The notes under the pieces: generated by a model
Told to the model about the DNA's origin: nothing
The model's database searches: none
What the model saw: only the letters and a program-made list of their open reading frames with translations
NCBI GenBank assembly: GCA_041653595.1
Contig: JBAZFB010000009.1
Location: 1 to 53,949, forward strand
Direction: 5' to 3'
Origin: Candidatus Omnitrophota bacterium
GTDB taxonomy: Bacteria; Omnitrophota; Gorgyraeia; Pluralincolimonadales; Pluralincolimonadaceae
DNA: 53,949 nt
Shown here: one piece after another, positions 32,694-41,858 of the stretch
Layout of the letters: the number at the start of each line of letters is the position of its first letter
Position numbering within the stretch: the stretch's first letter is position 1
Translations under genes and position numbers: made by a program

Positions 32694-33428
32694 ATGAATA
32701 GCGATACCGGATCGGTCAGTCTCATAGCCGCTTTTATAGCCGGATTCCTGTCATTTCTTTCACCGTGCGTGCTGCCTCTCATACCGTCCTATATCTCATA
32801 TATAACAGGCATCACATTCGGCGAATTGACCCGGGAGGCGGCGCCTGGAAGGATAAGGTTTTTGGCCGCTGCCCATTCGCTGCTTTTCATATTTGGGTTT
32901 ACCCTGATTTTTGTGCTTTTGGGGTTGTCGCTCACTTTTGCCGGCGGGATGTTATTACAACACAGGCAGGTTATAAGTAAGATCGGGGGGATCATAATAG
33001 TCATCTTTGGACTTAACATAACGGGTATCATAAACTTAGGCTTTTTGCATAAAGAGAAGGCGCTCGAGATAAAATTTAAACCTGCCGGATATTTCGGGTC
33101 ATTCCTGATAGGGTCGACTTTTGCGCTCGGCTGGACGCCGTGCGTCGGGCCGCTATTGGCGTCAATCCTCTTGTTAAGCTCTACAGAGAAAGACATAGCG
33201 AGGGGAGCCATGCTCCTGCTTTCCTATTCCCTGGGCCTGGCGCTGCCTTTCTTCTTTTCAAGCATACTTATAAACAATTTCCTGACTTATTTTAAGGCGA
33301 TAAAGAAATATTTACGGGTGATATCGGTGATAACCGGTATATTCCTGGTAGCCGTGGGCGTATTGATATTCACTAACTCGTTCGGCACGCTCGCGGGCTG
33401 GTTCGAGAGGCTGTTATCGAGGCCGTGA
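32694..33428 (+). CDS. ccdA: CcdA-type thiol-disulfide membrane transporter
   Basis: 244 residues with six helices. The redox-active cysteines are visible in helix 1 (FLSPCVLPLIPSY) and helix 4 (LGWTPCVGPLL), the duplicated CcdA/DsbD core. It carries reducing equivalents from cytoplasmic thioredoxin to the periplasm, for cytochrome c maturation or for exported thiol proteins. It starts one base after the PP-loop gene stop, so they share a transcript. No partner periplasmic thioredoxin is adjacent. Confidence 0.93.
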   Translation: MNSDTGSVSLIAAFIAGFLSFLSPCVLPLIPSYISYITGITFGELTREAAPGRIRFLAAAHSLLFIFGFTLIFVLLGLSLTFAGGMLLQHRQVISKIGGIIIVIFGLNITGIINLGFLHKEKALEIKFKPAGYFGSFLIGSTFALGWTPCVGPLLASILLLSSTEKDIARGAMLLLSYSLGLALPFFFSSILINNFLTYFKAIKKYLRVISVITGIFLVAVGVLIFTNSFGTLAGWFERLLSRP

Positions 33429-33445
33429 TTTTAGGGCATTTTCCC

Positions 33446-33473
33446 TTGACTTAGCGGTATTTTAACTTATAAT
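33446..33473 (+). promoter_or_regulatory. Promoter of the folate cyclo-ligase gene
   Basis: TTGACT (33446-33451) and a perfect TATAAT (33468-33473), 16 bases apart. The expected start near 33480 coincides with the ATG, and no ribosome site is present, pointing to a leaderless message. Confidence 0.8.
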
Positions 33474-33479
33474 AAATAG

Positions 33480-34037
33480 ATGGTACATAAGCTAAAACAG
33501 AACATTAGAGAAAATATCCTTAGAAGGTTAAAAACCCAAAAGGAGGATGAAAGGCATAGTAGGAGCCTCGCTATAAAGAGGAGGCTTTTGTCGTTGCCCG
33601 ACTTCAAAAGGGCAAATGTAATAATGTTTTACGTCTCGAAAGACGGCGAAGTTGAGACAATGCCGATGATCGAGGCGGCTTTGGAACGTGGTAAGGCAGT
33701 GCTTGTGCCGGTCATAAAAGTGAGAAAGAAAAAAATGGTGGTATCCGAGATAATGGATCCCAATAAAGATCTGGTTAGAGGCCCTTACGGGATTTATCAG
33801 CCTAAGGCGCATTTTGAGGTTTTTCACCCGCGCTCGATAGACCTTGCGGTAGTGCCAGGTGTCGCTTTCGATACGAAAGGAAACCGGCTTGGCCGCGGGA
33901 TGGGCTATTACGATAAATTCCTTGTCAGGCTCCGTCCGGGAGCGACGACCGTAGGCCTCGCCTTCAAATTCCAGGTAGTCAAGAAGTTGCCCAGACTTTC
34001 TCACGACCAGCCCGTCACAAAACTCCTTACCGCATAA
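33480..34037 (+). CDS. 5-formyltetrahydrofolate cyclo-ligase
   Basis: 185 residues, typical length. It carries the basic N-terminal ATP/folate region (KQNIRENILRRL), the substrate residues in FYVSKDGEVETMPMI, and the signature VVPGVAFDTKGNRLGRGMGYYDKFL. It converts 5-formyl-THF to 5,10-methenyl-THF, recycling a folate that inhibits other enzymes. It appears to start at its own transcription start. The next gene, rny, follows after 32 bases and may be co-transcribed. Confidence 0.95.
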   Translation: MVHKLKQNIRENILRRLKTQKEDERHSRSLAIKRRLLSLPDFKRANVIMFYVSKDGEVETMPMIEAALERGKAVLVPVIKVRKKKMVVSEIMDPNKDLVRGPYGIYQPKAHFEVFHPRSIDLAVVPGVAFDTKGNRLGRGMGYYDKFLVRLRPGATTVGLAFKFQVVKKLPRLSHDQPVTKLLTA

Positions 34038-34069
34038 CGATCAATATAATTTAATCAGGGGGTACTTAA

Positions 34070-35632
34070 ATGAACGGTGTTTTATCACTCGTCCTCTGCC
34101 TTGCTGCGCTGATAGGCGGAGGCTTAGTAGGTTTTGTTGCAAGGAAGATGTACGCGGAAAAGAAGGTCCAGTCTGCCGAGGAGAGGGCAAAGCTCATCCT
34201 GGAAGAGGCCGACAAGAAAGCGCAGGAGAAGAAGAAAGAGATAGAGCTTGAATCGAAAGAGCTCCTCCATAACATAAGGGCCGACTTCGAGAAAGAGACA
34301 AAGGACAGGCGCGCGGAACTCTTTAACATGGAGAAGCGCCTCATACAGCGCGAAGAGAACCTTGATAAGAAAGTTGAGCTCCTCGACAGGAAAGAGAAGG
34401 AACTTAACGAAAAACTAAGGGATATAACAACCAAAGAACAGAAGCTCCGTTCTATGGAAGACGAATATAAGGTGCTATTAGCCGAGGAGAAAGACAGGCT
34501 GCAGAGGGTCTCGGGCATGACCGCCGAGGAAGCCAAGAAGCTGCTCCTGGCCAGGATGGAGGAAGACGTAAAGCAGGAAGCCGGTGTAATGATAAAGCGG
34601 ATAGAGGATGAAACCAGGCAGGAATCCGACAAAAAGGCGCGCGAGATCTTAGCTACGGCCATACAGAGATGCGCGGTCGAGCATACCGTCGAGTCTACGG
34701 TCTCGGTCGTCAACCTTCCGAGCGACGAGATGAAGGGAAGGATAATCGGGCGCGAAGGGCGCAATATCCGCGCCCTTGAGATGGCCACGGGTGTCGACGT
34801 TATTATAGACGACACCCCCGAAGCGGTAATACTGTCGGGATTTGATCCGGTAAAAAGAGAGATAGCCAGGATAGCCTTGACCAAGCTCATGGAAGACGGA
34901 AGGATACATCCGGGCAGGATAGAAGAGATCGTCGAGAAGGTCAAGAAAGAAATGGAAGTGTCGATCAAGGAAGCCGGCGAACACGCGGTATTCGAGCTCG
35001 GGATACGCAACCTTCACCCCGAACTTGTCAAATTGATAGGTAAATTGAAATACAGGACCTCGTACGGGCAGAATGTCCTAGACCATCTGAAGGAATCGGC
35101 TTTTATAATGGGGACGATGGCCAACGAGCTCGGGCTTGACGCCAACCTCGCCAAGCGCATCGGGCTTTTGCATGATATAGGAAAGGCCGTCAGCCACGAG
35201 GTCGAAGGCGCGCATCCGAAACTCGGCGCCGATATGGCCAAGAAATACGGCGAGAACGAGATCGTCGTGAATGCTATTGAGGGGCACCACGGCGAAATAC
35301 CCGCCCTTTCCATCTACACCGTATTGTCAAGCGCGGCAGACGCGGTTTCCGGCGCCAGGCCCGGCGCCAGGCGCGAGACGCTTGAGATATACATAAAGCG
35401 CCTCGAAAAACTAGAAGAGATCGCCGACTCGTTCAAGGGCGTAGAAAAGGCGTACGCCATCCAAGCCGGGCGCGAGATAAGGGTAATAGTCGAGCCGGCA
35501 AAGATAACCGACGCGCAGGCGACGGTCCTCGCGCGCGAGATAAAGAAAAAGATAGAGGAAGGCATGGAGTATCCGGGCCAGATAAAGATAACCGTCATAC
35601 GCGAGACCCGCGCGATAGAATACGCGAAATGA
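34070..35632 (+). CDS. rny: Ribonuclease Y
   Basis: 520 residues, standard. An N-terminal membrane helix (about 4-22) is followed by a long coiled coil (about 25-190), a KH RNA-binding domain (about 210-275, with GRIIGREGRNIRALE) and an HD domain (about 335-430) whose metal-binding HD is in LLHDIGKA. This membrane-anchored endoribonuclease starts mRNA decay. AGGGGG (34057-34062) lies eight bases before the ATG. Its usual partner, the YmdB phosphodiesterase, follows one base later. Confidence 0.97.
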   Translation: MNGVLSLVLCLAALIGGGLVGFVARKMYAEKKVQSAEERAKLILEEADKKAQEKKKEIELESKELLHNIRADFEKETKDRRAELFNMEKRLIQREENLDKKVELLDRKEKELNEKLRDITTKEQKLRSMEDEYKVLLAEEKDRLQRVSGMTAEEAKKLLLARMEEDVKQEAGVMIKRIEDETRQESDKKAREILATAIQRCAVEHTVESTVSVVNLPSDEMKGRIIGREGRNIRALEMATGVDVIIDDTPEAVILSGFDPVKREIARIALTKLMEDGRIHPGRIEEIVEKVKKEMEVSIKEAGEHAVFELGIRNLHPELVKLIGKLKYRTSYGQNVLDHLKESAFIMGTMANELGLDANLAKRIGLLHDIGKAVSHEVEGAHPKLGADMAKKYGENEIVVNAIEGHHGEIPALSIYTVLSSAADAVSGARPGARRETLEIYIKRLEKLEEIADSFKGVEKAYAIQAGREIRVIVEPAKITDAQATVLAREIKKKIEEGMEYPGQIKITVIRETRAIEYAK

Positions 35633-35633
35633 A

Positions 35634-36416
35634 ATGAACATACTATTTATAGGCGATATAGTCGGTAACCCCGGCCGCGAAGCCGTGAAATCGCTGCTCC
35701 CGAAGATAAAGCAGAGGGAGAAGATAGATTTCACGATAGCTAATTCCGAGAATGCGGCCGGAGGCGCCGGCATCACACCCGAGATAGCCCAGGAACTGCT
35801 GGGCCTTGGCGTGGATGTCCTGACGAACGGCGACCATATCTGGGACAGGAAAGAGATCCTCGAGGAGATAGACAAGGAGCAGAGGATCCTGCGGCCGTCT
35901 AATTACGGCGACGGCGCACCAGGCAGCGGCTCGATAGTGATGCACTCTAAGACGGGCGCGAAGGTCGGCGTCATCTGCCTCGTCGGCCGCGTATTCATGC
36001 AGGCGGTCGAATGCCCGTTCAAGGCGGCGGTAAAAGAGATAGAGAAGGTAAAGAAGGAGACCCCGGTCATCGTCATCGATATGCACGCCGAGGCGACATC
36101 AGAGAAGATAGCGCTCGCGTATTATCTCGATGGCCTGGCTACGGCCATATGCGGGACGCATACGCACATCCAGACCGCGGACGAAAGGATATTCCCGAAG
36201 GGGCTGTCCTATATCACCGATGTCGGGATGACAGGCCCGTTCGATTCCGTCCTGGGACGCAAGCCCGAGCAGATAATAAGGCGGTTCATAACCGGCCTAC
36301 CGACGAGATTCGAGATGGCCGATTCGGATATCCAACTCCAGGGAGCAGTCATAAACTGCGACGATAAGACCGGAAAAGCAGTTTCCATAAAAAGGATACA
36401 GGAGAAGCTTTCCTAA
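35634..36416 (+). CDS. YmdB-family metallophosphoesterase
   Basis: 260 residues of the TIGR00282/YmdB family of cyclic-nucleotide phosphodiesterases. Metal-site motifs are GDIVGNPGR at the start, NSENAAGG, DMHAEATSEK and GTHTHIQTAD. In the family the motif near residue 65 is GNHxWD; here it reads GDHIWD, with Asp for the bridging Asn. In Bacillus the homologue hydrolyses 2',3'-cyclic nucleotides and regulates RNase Y-linked behaviours. The tandem with rny is conserved widely. Confidence 0.93.
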   Translation: MNILFIGDIVGNPGREAVKSLLPKIKQREKIDFTIANSENAAGGAGITPEIAQELLGLGVDVLTNGDHIWDRKEILEEIDKEQRILRPSNYGDGAPGSGSIVMHSKTGAKVGVICLVGRVFMQAVECPFKAAVKEIEKVKKETPVIVIDMHAEATSEKIALAYYLDGLATAICGTHTHIQTADERIFPKGLSYITDVGMTGPFDSVLGRKPEQIIRRFITGLPTRFEMADSDIQLQGAVINCDDKTGKAVSIKRIQEKLS

Positions 36417-36424
36417 AAGGGTTT

Positions 36425-37591
36425 ATGTCCCCGACCGCGCAGAGCAACGCAGGCAGGCTTGTCTATTCGGTAACCCAGATCACGAGGGAGATAAAGGTCG
36501 TCCTCGAGGACGCGTTCCCGCAGGTCTGGGTGGAGGGCGAAGTGTCGAATTTCAAGCTCCATTCATCCGGCCATATGTATTTCGCGCTTAAAGACCCGGA
36601 GTCGGTCCTGAATTGCGCGTTCTTCAGGGGTTCGAACCAGGGCATAAAATTCCAGATAAAAGACGGCCTGAAGATCCTGTGTTTCGGCAGGGTCGGTTTC
36701 TATAATAAGTCGGGCCAGACGCAGCTCTATGTGGAAAGGGTCGAGCCGAAAGGGGTCGGCGAACTCCAACTCGCGTTCGAACAGCTGAAGGAGAGGCTCC
36801 AGAAGGAAGGGCTTTTCGACGAGGCGCACAAAAGACCGGTCCCGATGCTCCCTTCGAAGATCGGCATAGTCACGTCGCCGACAGGCGCCGCGATACGGGA
36901 CATATTGCACATATTGAAGCGCCGTTTTAACGATATAGAGGTCCTGATCTATCCGGTCAAAGTGCAGGGGGAAGGCGCGGCCGAAGATATCTCCGGGGCG
37001 ATAAAAGAGATGAACCGCATTAAAGATATCGACGTCCTGATACTCGCCAGGGGCGGCGGCAGCCTCGAGGACCTGTGGGCCTTTAACGAAGAGGCGGTCG
37101 CGCGGGCGATATACGCCTCCGGCATACCTGTCATATCGGCAATCGGGCACGAGATAGATTATACGATAGCGGATTTTGTAGCGGACCTCCGCGCGCCTAC
37201 GCCCTCGGCGGCGGCGGAACTTGTCATAGCCAATAAAGAGGACCTGTCCGGTAAACTCGATTCACTGATGAGGATCCTGCGTAAATATCCTATCGAGGCG
37301 ATAGAAAGATACGGCCAGGAGATAGACGACTTGTGCAGGAGGATGGACAGCCATGCCGCCCACGCCATCGAGATGGGGACCGAGAAATTAAATTCCCTGA
37401 TCGGGATGCTCGACGCGCTCTCCCCGCTGGCGATATTGAAACGCGGATACAGCATAACGCTGAGGATGCCGGAGGGTAGGTTATTAAGGGGCGTGAAAGG
37501 CGTCAAAGCCGGTGATATAATAGAGACTAAGCTGGCCGGGGGCCGGATGACCAGCGAAGTGAAAGAGATCTCAAAGGAGGAGACCAGATGA
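36425..37591 (+). CDS. xseA: Exodeoxyribonuclease VII large subunit
   Basis: 388 residues. N-terminal OB fold (about 10-105, VWVEGEVSNFKLHSSGHMYF), catalytic region with GIVTSPTGAAIRDI, LILARGGGSLEDLWAFNEE, SAIGHEIDYTIADFVADLRAPTPSAAAE, then a shortened helical part and the C-terminal LKRGYSI segment. E. coli XseA is about 450 residues; the coiled-coil region is shorter here. It degrades single-stranded DNA with XseB. It overlaps xseB by four bases. Confidence 0.96.
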   Translation: MSPTAQSNAGRLVYSVTQITREIKVVLEDAFPQVWVEGEVSNFKLHSSGHMYFALKDPESVLNCAFFRGSNQGIKFQIKDGLKILCFGRVGFYNKSGQTQLYVERVEPKGVGELQLAFEQLKERLQKEGLFDEAHKRPVPMLPSKIGIVTSPTGAAIRDILHILKRRFNDIEVLIYPVKVQGEGAAEDISGAIKEMNRIKDIDVLILARGGGSLEDLWAFNEEAVARAIYASGIPVISAIGHEIDYTIADFVADLRAPTPSAAAELVIANKEDLSGKLDSLMRILRKYPIEAIERYGQEIDDLCRRMDSHAAHAIEMGTEKLNSLIGMLDALSPLAILKRGYSITLRMPEGRLLRGVKGVKAGDIIETKLAGGRMTSEVKEISKEETR

Positions 37592-37827
37592 CCGCCGAGA
37601 TGAAATTTGAGGATGCCCTGAAAAAACTGGAGAAGGCCGTATCCGACCTCGAGTCCGGCGAGTTGTCGCTGGATGATTCGCTCAAGAAATACGAGGAGGG
37701 CGTGAAGCTGGCGCAGTTCTGCTCAAAGAAACTGGATACAGCGCGAAGGAAAGTAGAGATACTCGTCAAGACGAGCGGCGGAAAGCTGGAAACGAAGCCG
37801 TTCAATGAAAAGGCGCTCGAGGAATAA
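37588..37827 (+). CDS. xseB: Exodeoxyribonuclease VII small subunit
   Basis: 79 residues, typical. FEDALKKLEKAVSDLESGE and LSLDDSLKKYEEGVKL are the family signature; it forms a helical hairpin that packs along XseA. Translationally coupled to xseA (ATGA) and followed after 14 bases by ispA, a common arrangement. Confidence 0.96.
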   Translation: MTAEMKFEDALKKLEKAVSDLESGELSLDDSLKKYEEGVKLAQFCSKKLDTARRKVEILVKTSGGKLETKPFNEKALEE

Positions 37828-37841
37828 CAGGGAGAACGCGA

Positions 37842-38657
37842 TTGAAGATCACCGGATACCTTAAGGCTCGGCGAAAACTGATAGATGCGGCGCTGGATTC
37901 CTGCCTCCCGGCCGAGAACGAATATCCCAAAGAGATCCACAGGGCGATAAGGTACTCCGTCTTTAGCGGGGGCAAGAGGGTAAGGCCCATACTTACGCTG
38001 GCCTCTTGCGAGGCGTGCGGCGGGAACATAAAAGGGGCCATGGCCGCAGCCTGCGCCGTGGAGATGGTCCATACCTATTCGTTGATACACGACGACCTCC
38101 CGGCGATGGATGATGATGATTTCAGGAGGGGAAAACCCACCTGCCACAAAAAATTCGGCGAGGGGATCGCGGTGTTGGCCGGCGACGCGCTTTTGACTTA
38201 TGCTTTTGAACTTTTGAGCGAGGGGAAGGATCCGGCAGTAAATAACCGGATAATAAAGACGCTGGCCGGGGCGGCAGGCTCCAACGGCATGATCGGCGGA
38301 CAGGTCGTGGATATCCAGAACCAGTCCGACCCCGACCTGCCAACGCTTACCTACATTAATGCCCACAAGACCGGAGCCCTGATCGCGGCCTCCTGCATGA
38401 TAGGCGCGATATCCGCCAAGGCGCCGAAGAAGAAACTTGACGCCCTCAAGAGATACGGCGAATATATCGGCTTTACGTTCCAAGTTGTAGATGATATATT
38501 AGATAAGGAAGGTTTTGCCCTGGCGCTGGGCGTCGACGGCGCGAAAAAAGAAGCGGCGCGGCTTATCGCGAAGGCCCGCAGGGAACTGGAGATCTTCGGA
38601 AGAAGGGCCAAGCCGTTAGGCGACCTGGCCGGATTCATTTTAAACCGCAAGAAATAA
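37842..38657 (+). CDS. ispA: Short-chain polyprenyl diphosphate synthase
   Basis: 271 residues. First aspartate-rich motif is in LIHDDLPAMDDDDFRRG and the second in FQVVDDILD; GGKRVRPIL and GQVVDI are also standard. It condenses IPP with allylic diphosphates to make farnesyl or geranylgeranyl diphosphate. It sits between xseB and dxs, the classic xseAB-ispA-dxs order. The start is TTG at 37842 behind GGGAGA. Confidence 0.94.
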   Translation: MKITGYLKARRKLIDAALDSCLPAENEYPKEIHRAIRYSVFSGGKRVRPILTLASCEACGGNIKGAMAAACAVEMVHTYSLIHDDLPAMDDDDFRRGKPTCHKKFGEGIAVLAGDALLTYAFELLSEGKDPAVNNRIIKTLAGAAGSNGMIGGQVVDIQNQSDPDLPTLTYINAHKTGALIAASCMIGAISAKAPKKKLDALKRYGEYIGFTFQVVDDILDKEGFALALGVDGAKKEAARLIAKARRELEIFGRRAKPLGDLAGFILNRKK

Positions 38658-38660
38658 ATT

Positions 38661-40559
38661 ATGTTCAAAATCCTTAATTCCATAAATTCTCCGCAAGACC
38701 TCAAGGTCCTATCCAGGGAGGAGCGCGATCTCCTGGCTAAAGAGATCAGGGAGCTCCTGGTCGATACGGTCTCGAAGACCGGCGGCCACCTCGCCCCGAG
38801 CCTCGGCGCGGTAGAGATAGCGATCGCCCTCCACTATTGTTTAAATACACCATACGATAAGATAGTCTGGGACGTCGGCCATCAGGCCTATGCCCATAAG
38901 ATACTTACCGGCAGGCGCGATAAATTCAAGACGATCCGCCAGCTGGGCGGGCTTAGCGGTTTTCCGAATATAAACGAAAGTGAATACGACGCCTTTACTG
39001 TCGGGCACGGTTCCACATCTATTTCGTCCGCGCTGGGATTGGCGAAGGCGCGGGATATATCGGGCGAGTCCTATAAGGTGGCGGCTGTCATAGGCGACGG
39101 TTCGCTGGTCGGCGGGATGGCGTTCGAGGCGCTAAACCATGCCGGGCACGCGAACACCAACTTGCTGATAATCTTAAACGACAACGAGATGTCCATCTCC
39201 CCGTCGGTCGGAGCGTTATCAAAATACCTTAACAAGATACTGATGAATCCGACATACAATAAGATCCACAAGGACCTCGAAGGGCTCGTCAAGAGGGTCC
39301 CCTGGTACGGCTTCAGGGCCTACCGGGCGGCTAAGAGGCTCGAAGAGAGCGTGAAGAGCCTGCTTATACCGGGAATGTTGTTCGAGGAGCTGGGATTGAG
39401 GTATATCGGCCCGATCGACGGGAACAACCTCGAGGAGCTGATAAAGACTATCGACAGCGCCTTAAGGCTGGATGGCCCGATATTGATACACGCTCTTACG
39501 AAAAAAGGGAAAGGGTATGTCCACGCGGAGAAACATCCCGAGAGATTCCATGGCACGGCGCCCTTTAATGTTGAAACGGGAGACCTGAGGGAAGCGGCGC
39601 CGGACTCAGCCGTCTCTTTCACCGAGGCTTTCTCCGACGCCATAATGGATATCGCGAAGGACAACCCGAAGGTGGCCGCTGTGACAGCCGCAATGTCGGA
39701 CGGCACAGGGCTCGACGAATTCCAGAAGGCGTATCCCGACAGGTTTTTTGATGTCGGTATGGCCGAACAGCACGCGGTGACGTTCGCGGCCGGGCTGGCG
39801 AAGGGCGGGCTTATCCCGATCGTCGCCATATATTCCACCTTCCTCCAGAGGTCTTACGACCAGATAGTGCACGACGTATGCCTGCAGAATTTCCATGTGG
39901 TCCTTTGCCTCGACCGCGCGGGTATCGTCGGGGAGGACGGCCCGACGCACCATGGCCTTTTTGATATACCTTACCTCAGGCACATACCTAACATGACCAT
40001 AATGGCGCCGAAAGACCAGTCCGAACTTAAGGCGATGCTCAAGTTCGCCGTGGACGAATGCAAGGGCCCTGTGGCGATAAGGTATCCCCGCGGAAAGGTC
40101 GTATCGCCTCCTGTCCTCGAAAAGACCTCGCCGGTCTCATACGGGAAGGCGGAGGTGATGTCGAAGGAGGGCGAGCTCGCGATACTTGCCGTCGGTTCCA
40201 TGGTCTGGCCGGCCGCCGCCGCTGCGGGATTATTGTTTAATGAGGGGATAAAGAGTTCGCTGGTAAATATGAGGTTCATAAAGCCGCTCGACGAAGAATT
40301 GCTTAAGGACCTGGCATCGCGCACGAATATGTTCGTGGTCATCGAGGAGGGCGTCCTTGATGGCGGTTTCGGCAGCGCGGTGATGGAATTTTTTGAGCGC
40401 GAGAGGATCACCGGCGTATTCGTGAAGAGGATAGGGTTCCCCGGCAAGTTCATCGAACACGGGAAAAAAACGGAACTCCTCAAGAATTACGGATTAGACG
40501 CGCAAGGTATAGCGAACGAGATAAAAAAGGTATGCGCGAAGGGGAAGTGCGCTAGATAG
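38661..40559 (+). CDS. dxs: 1-deoxy-D-xylulose-5-phosphate synthase
   Basis: 632 residues, normal. The TPP domain shows WDVGHQAYAHKILTGR and GDGSLVGGMAFEALNHAG with LIILNDNEMS. The pyrimidine domain has FFDVGMAEQHAVTFAAGLA and GEDGPTHHGLFDI. It makes DXP from pyruvate and glyceraldehyde-3-phosphate, the entry step of the MEP isoprenoid route, supplying the neighbouring ispA. It begins three bases after ispA, and the ferredoxin gene starts directly at its stop. Confidence 0.97.
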   Translation: MFKILNSINSPQDLKVLSREERDLLAKEIRELLVDTVSKTGGHLAPSLGAVEIAIALHYCLNTPYDKIVWDVGHQAYAHKILTGRRDKFKTIRQLGGLSGFPNINESEYDAFTVGHGSTSISSALGLAKARDISGESYKVAAVIGDGSLVGGMAFEALNHAGHANTNLLIILNDNEMSISPSVGALSKYLNKILMNPTYNKIHKDLEGLVKRVPWYGFRAYRAAKRLEESVKSLLIPGMLFEELGLRYIGPIDGNNLEELIKTIDSALRLDGPILIHALTKKGKGYVHAEKHPERFHGTAPFNVETGDLREAAPDSAVSFTEAFSDAIMDIAKDNPKVAAVTAAMSDGTGLDEFQKAYPDRFFDVGMAEQHAVTFAAGLAKGGLIPIVAIYSTFLQRSYDQIVHDVCLQNFHVVLCLDRAGIVGEDGPTHHGLFDIPYLRHIPNMTIMAPKDQSELKAMLKFAVDECKGPVAIRYPRGKVVSPPVLEKTSPVSYGKAEVMSKEGELAILAVGSMVWPAAAAAGLLFNEGIKSSLVNMRFIKPLDEELLKDLASRTNMFVVIEEGVLDGGFGSAVMEFFERERITGVFVKRIGFPGKFIEHGKKTELLKNYGLDAQGIANEIKKVCAKGKCAR

Positions 40560-40763
40560 ATGGCAAAGATAACCATAAATAGGAATGCATGCAAAGGCTG
40601 CGAGCTCTGCTCGGTAAACTGCCCGGAGAAGCTCATCTTCATGGATGAATCGCTTAACGTCCGCGGCGTCCATCCCGCGAAATTCCGCGAGTCGGATAAG
40701 TGCAAGGGCTGCAAGATTTGCGCGATGATGTGTCCGGACATATGCATCGAGGTATTCAAATAA
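40560..40763 (+). CDS. korD: Ferredoxin-like delta subunit of 2-oxoacid:ferredoxin oxidoreductase
   Basis: 67 residues with two 4Fe-4S sites: CKGCELCSVNCPE and CKGCKICAMMCPD. It is the small electron-transfer subunit that heads korDABC-type operons. The start ATG directly follows the dxs stop, and the next gene starts directly after its own stop, so all are coupled. Confidence 0.93.
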   Translation: MAKITINRNACKGCELCSVNCPEKLIFMDESLNVRGVHPAKFRESDKCKGCKICAMMCPDICIEVFK

Positions 40764-41858
40764 ATGGCAAAAATAATGATGTGCGGAAACGAGGTCATAG
40801 GAGAAGCGGCCGTCCACGCCGGCTGCACTTTCTACTCCGGATACCCGATTACCCCGCAGAATGAATTGACGCAGTATATGGCCTCAAGGATGACCGAATC
40901 CGGAGGGACATTCATCCAGGCCGAGTCCGAGCTGGCCGCGATAAACATGGTCTTCGGCGCGGCCGCGGCAGGCGCCCGCGCGATGACATCAAGCTCGAGC
41001 CCCGGCATAAGCCTTAAACAGGAAGGGATATCGTATCTGGCCGCATGCCAGCTTCCCGCTGTCATCGTGAACATGATGCGCGGCGGCCCGGGATTGGGAA
41101 ATATCGCCCCGTCGCAGGCGGATTATTTCCAGGCGACGCGCGGCGGAGGCCACGGCGATTACAGGACGATAGTCCTGGCGCCCTCAGCGGTGGAAGAGGC
41201 GTGGCACCTTACGCATCTCGCGTTCGACCTGGCCGACGAATACAGGAACCCCGTCCTGATCCTCGGCGACGGGATCCTCGGCCAGATGATGGAGCCTATA
41301 GAGGTCGTCAGGAAACACCTCCACGGCAAAATGGCAAACCACGATATGCGCCACAAGCCGTGGGCGTTGACCGGATGCAAGGGCAGGAAGCCCAACGTCA
41401 TCCGTTCCTTATATTTGGGCGAAGGCGAACTCGAGGAGCTCAACAGGCTCCTCCAGATGAAATATAGCATGGTGAAATCCAAGGAAGTCCGTTTCGAGTC
41501 GCTCTATACGGAAGATTCGGACCTGGTGGTCGTCGCCTACGGCACGACGAGCAGGATAGTCCGTTCCGCGATATCGAAAGCAAGGCAGGAAAGGCTGCAT
41601 GTAGGGATGCTCAGGCCGGTCACATTATGGCCTTTTCCGGAAGCCGAGCTGCAAAAACTGGCGAATAAAGCCAGGGCATTCCTTGTCGTCGAGATGAGCG
41701 CGGGCCAGATGGTAGATGACGTAAAGCTTTCCGTTCTCGGGAAAAAACCGATCCATTTTTACGGAAGGGCCGGCGGCGGCATCCCGACTGAGGCCGCTCT
41801 CCTGGATATAATAAGGGATATATTGAGGCCCAGATCAAGGAACAGGGTCCGCGTATGA
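40764..41858 (+). CDS. korA: 2-oxoacid:ferredoxin oxidoreductase alpha subunit
   Basis: 364 residues. It has the pyruvate:ferredoxin oxidoreductase domain I pattern GNEVIGEAAVHAGCTFYSGYPITPQNELTQYM, then MTSSSSPGISLKQEG and MRGGPGLGNIAPSQADYFQATRGGGHGD. A C-terminal domain II follows (about 250-355). With the beta, gamma and delta subunits it oxidatively decarboxylates a 2-oxoacid to acyl-CoA and reduces ferredoxin. 2-oxoglutarate or branched-chain oxoacids are both possible; the symbol is by similarity. Confidence 0.9.
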   Translation: MAKIMMCGNEVIGEAAVHAGCTFYSGYPITPQNELTQYMASRMTESGGTFIQAESELAAINMVFGAAAAGARAMTSSSSPGISLKQEGISYLAACQLPAVIVNMMRGGPGLGNIAPSQADYFQATRGGGHGDYRTIVLAPSAVEEAWHLTHLAFDLADEYRNPVLILGDGILGQMMEPIEVVRKHLHGKMANHDMRHKPWALTGCKGRKPNVIRSLYLGEGELEELNRLLQMKYSMVKSKEVRFESLYTEDSDLVVVAYGTTSRIVRSAISKARQERLHVGMLRPVTLWPFPEAELQKLANKARAFLVVEMSAGQMVDDVKLSVLGKKPIHFYGRAGGGIPTEAALLDIIRDILRPRSRNRVRV

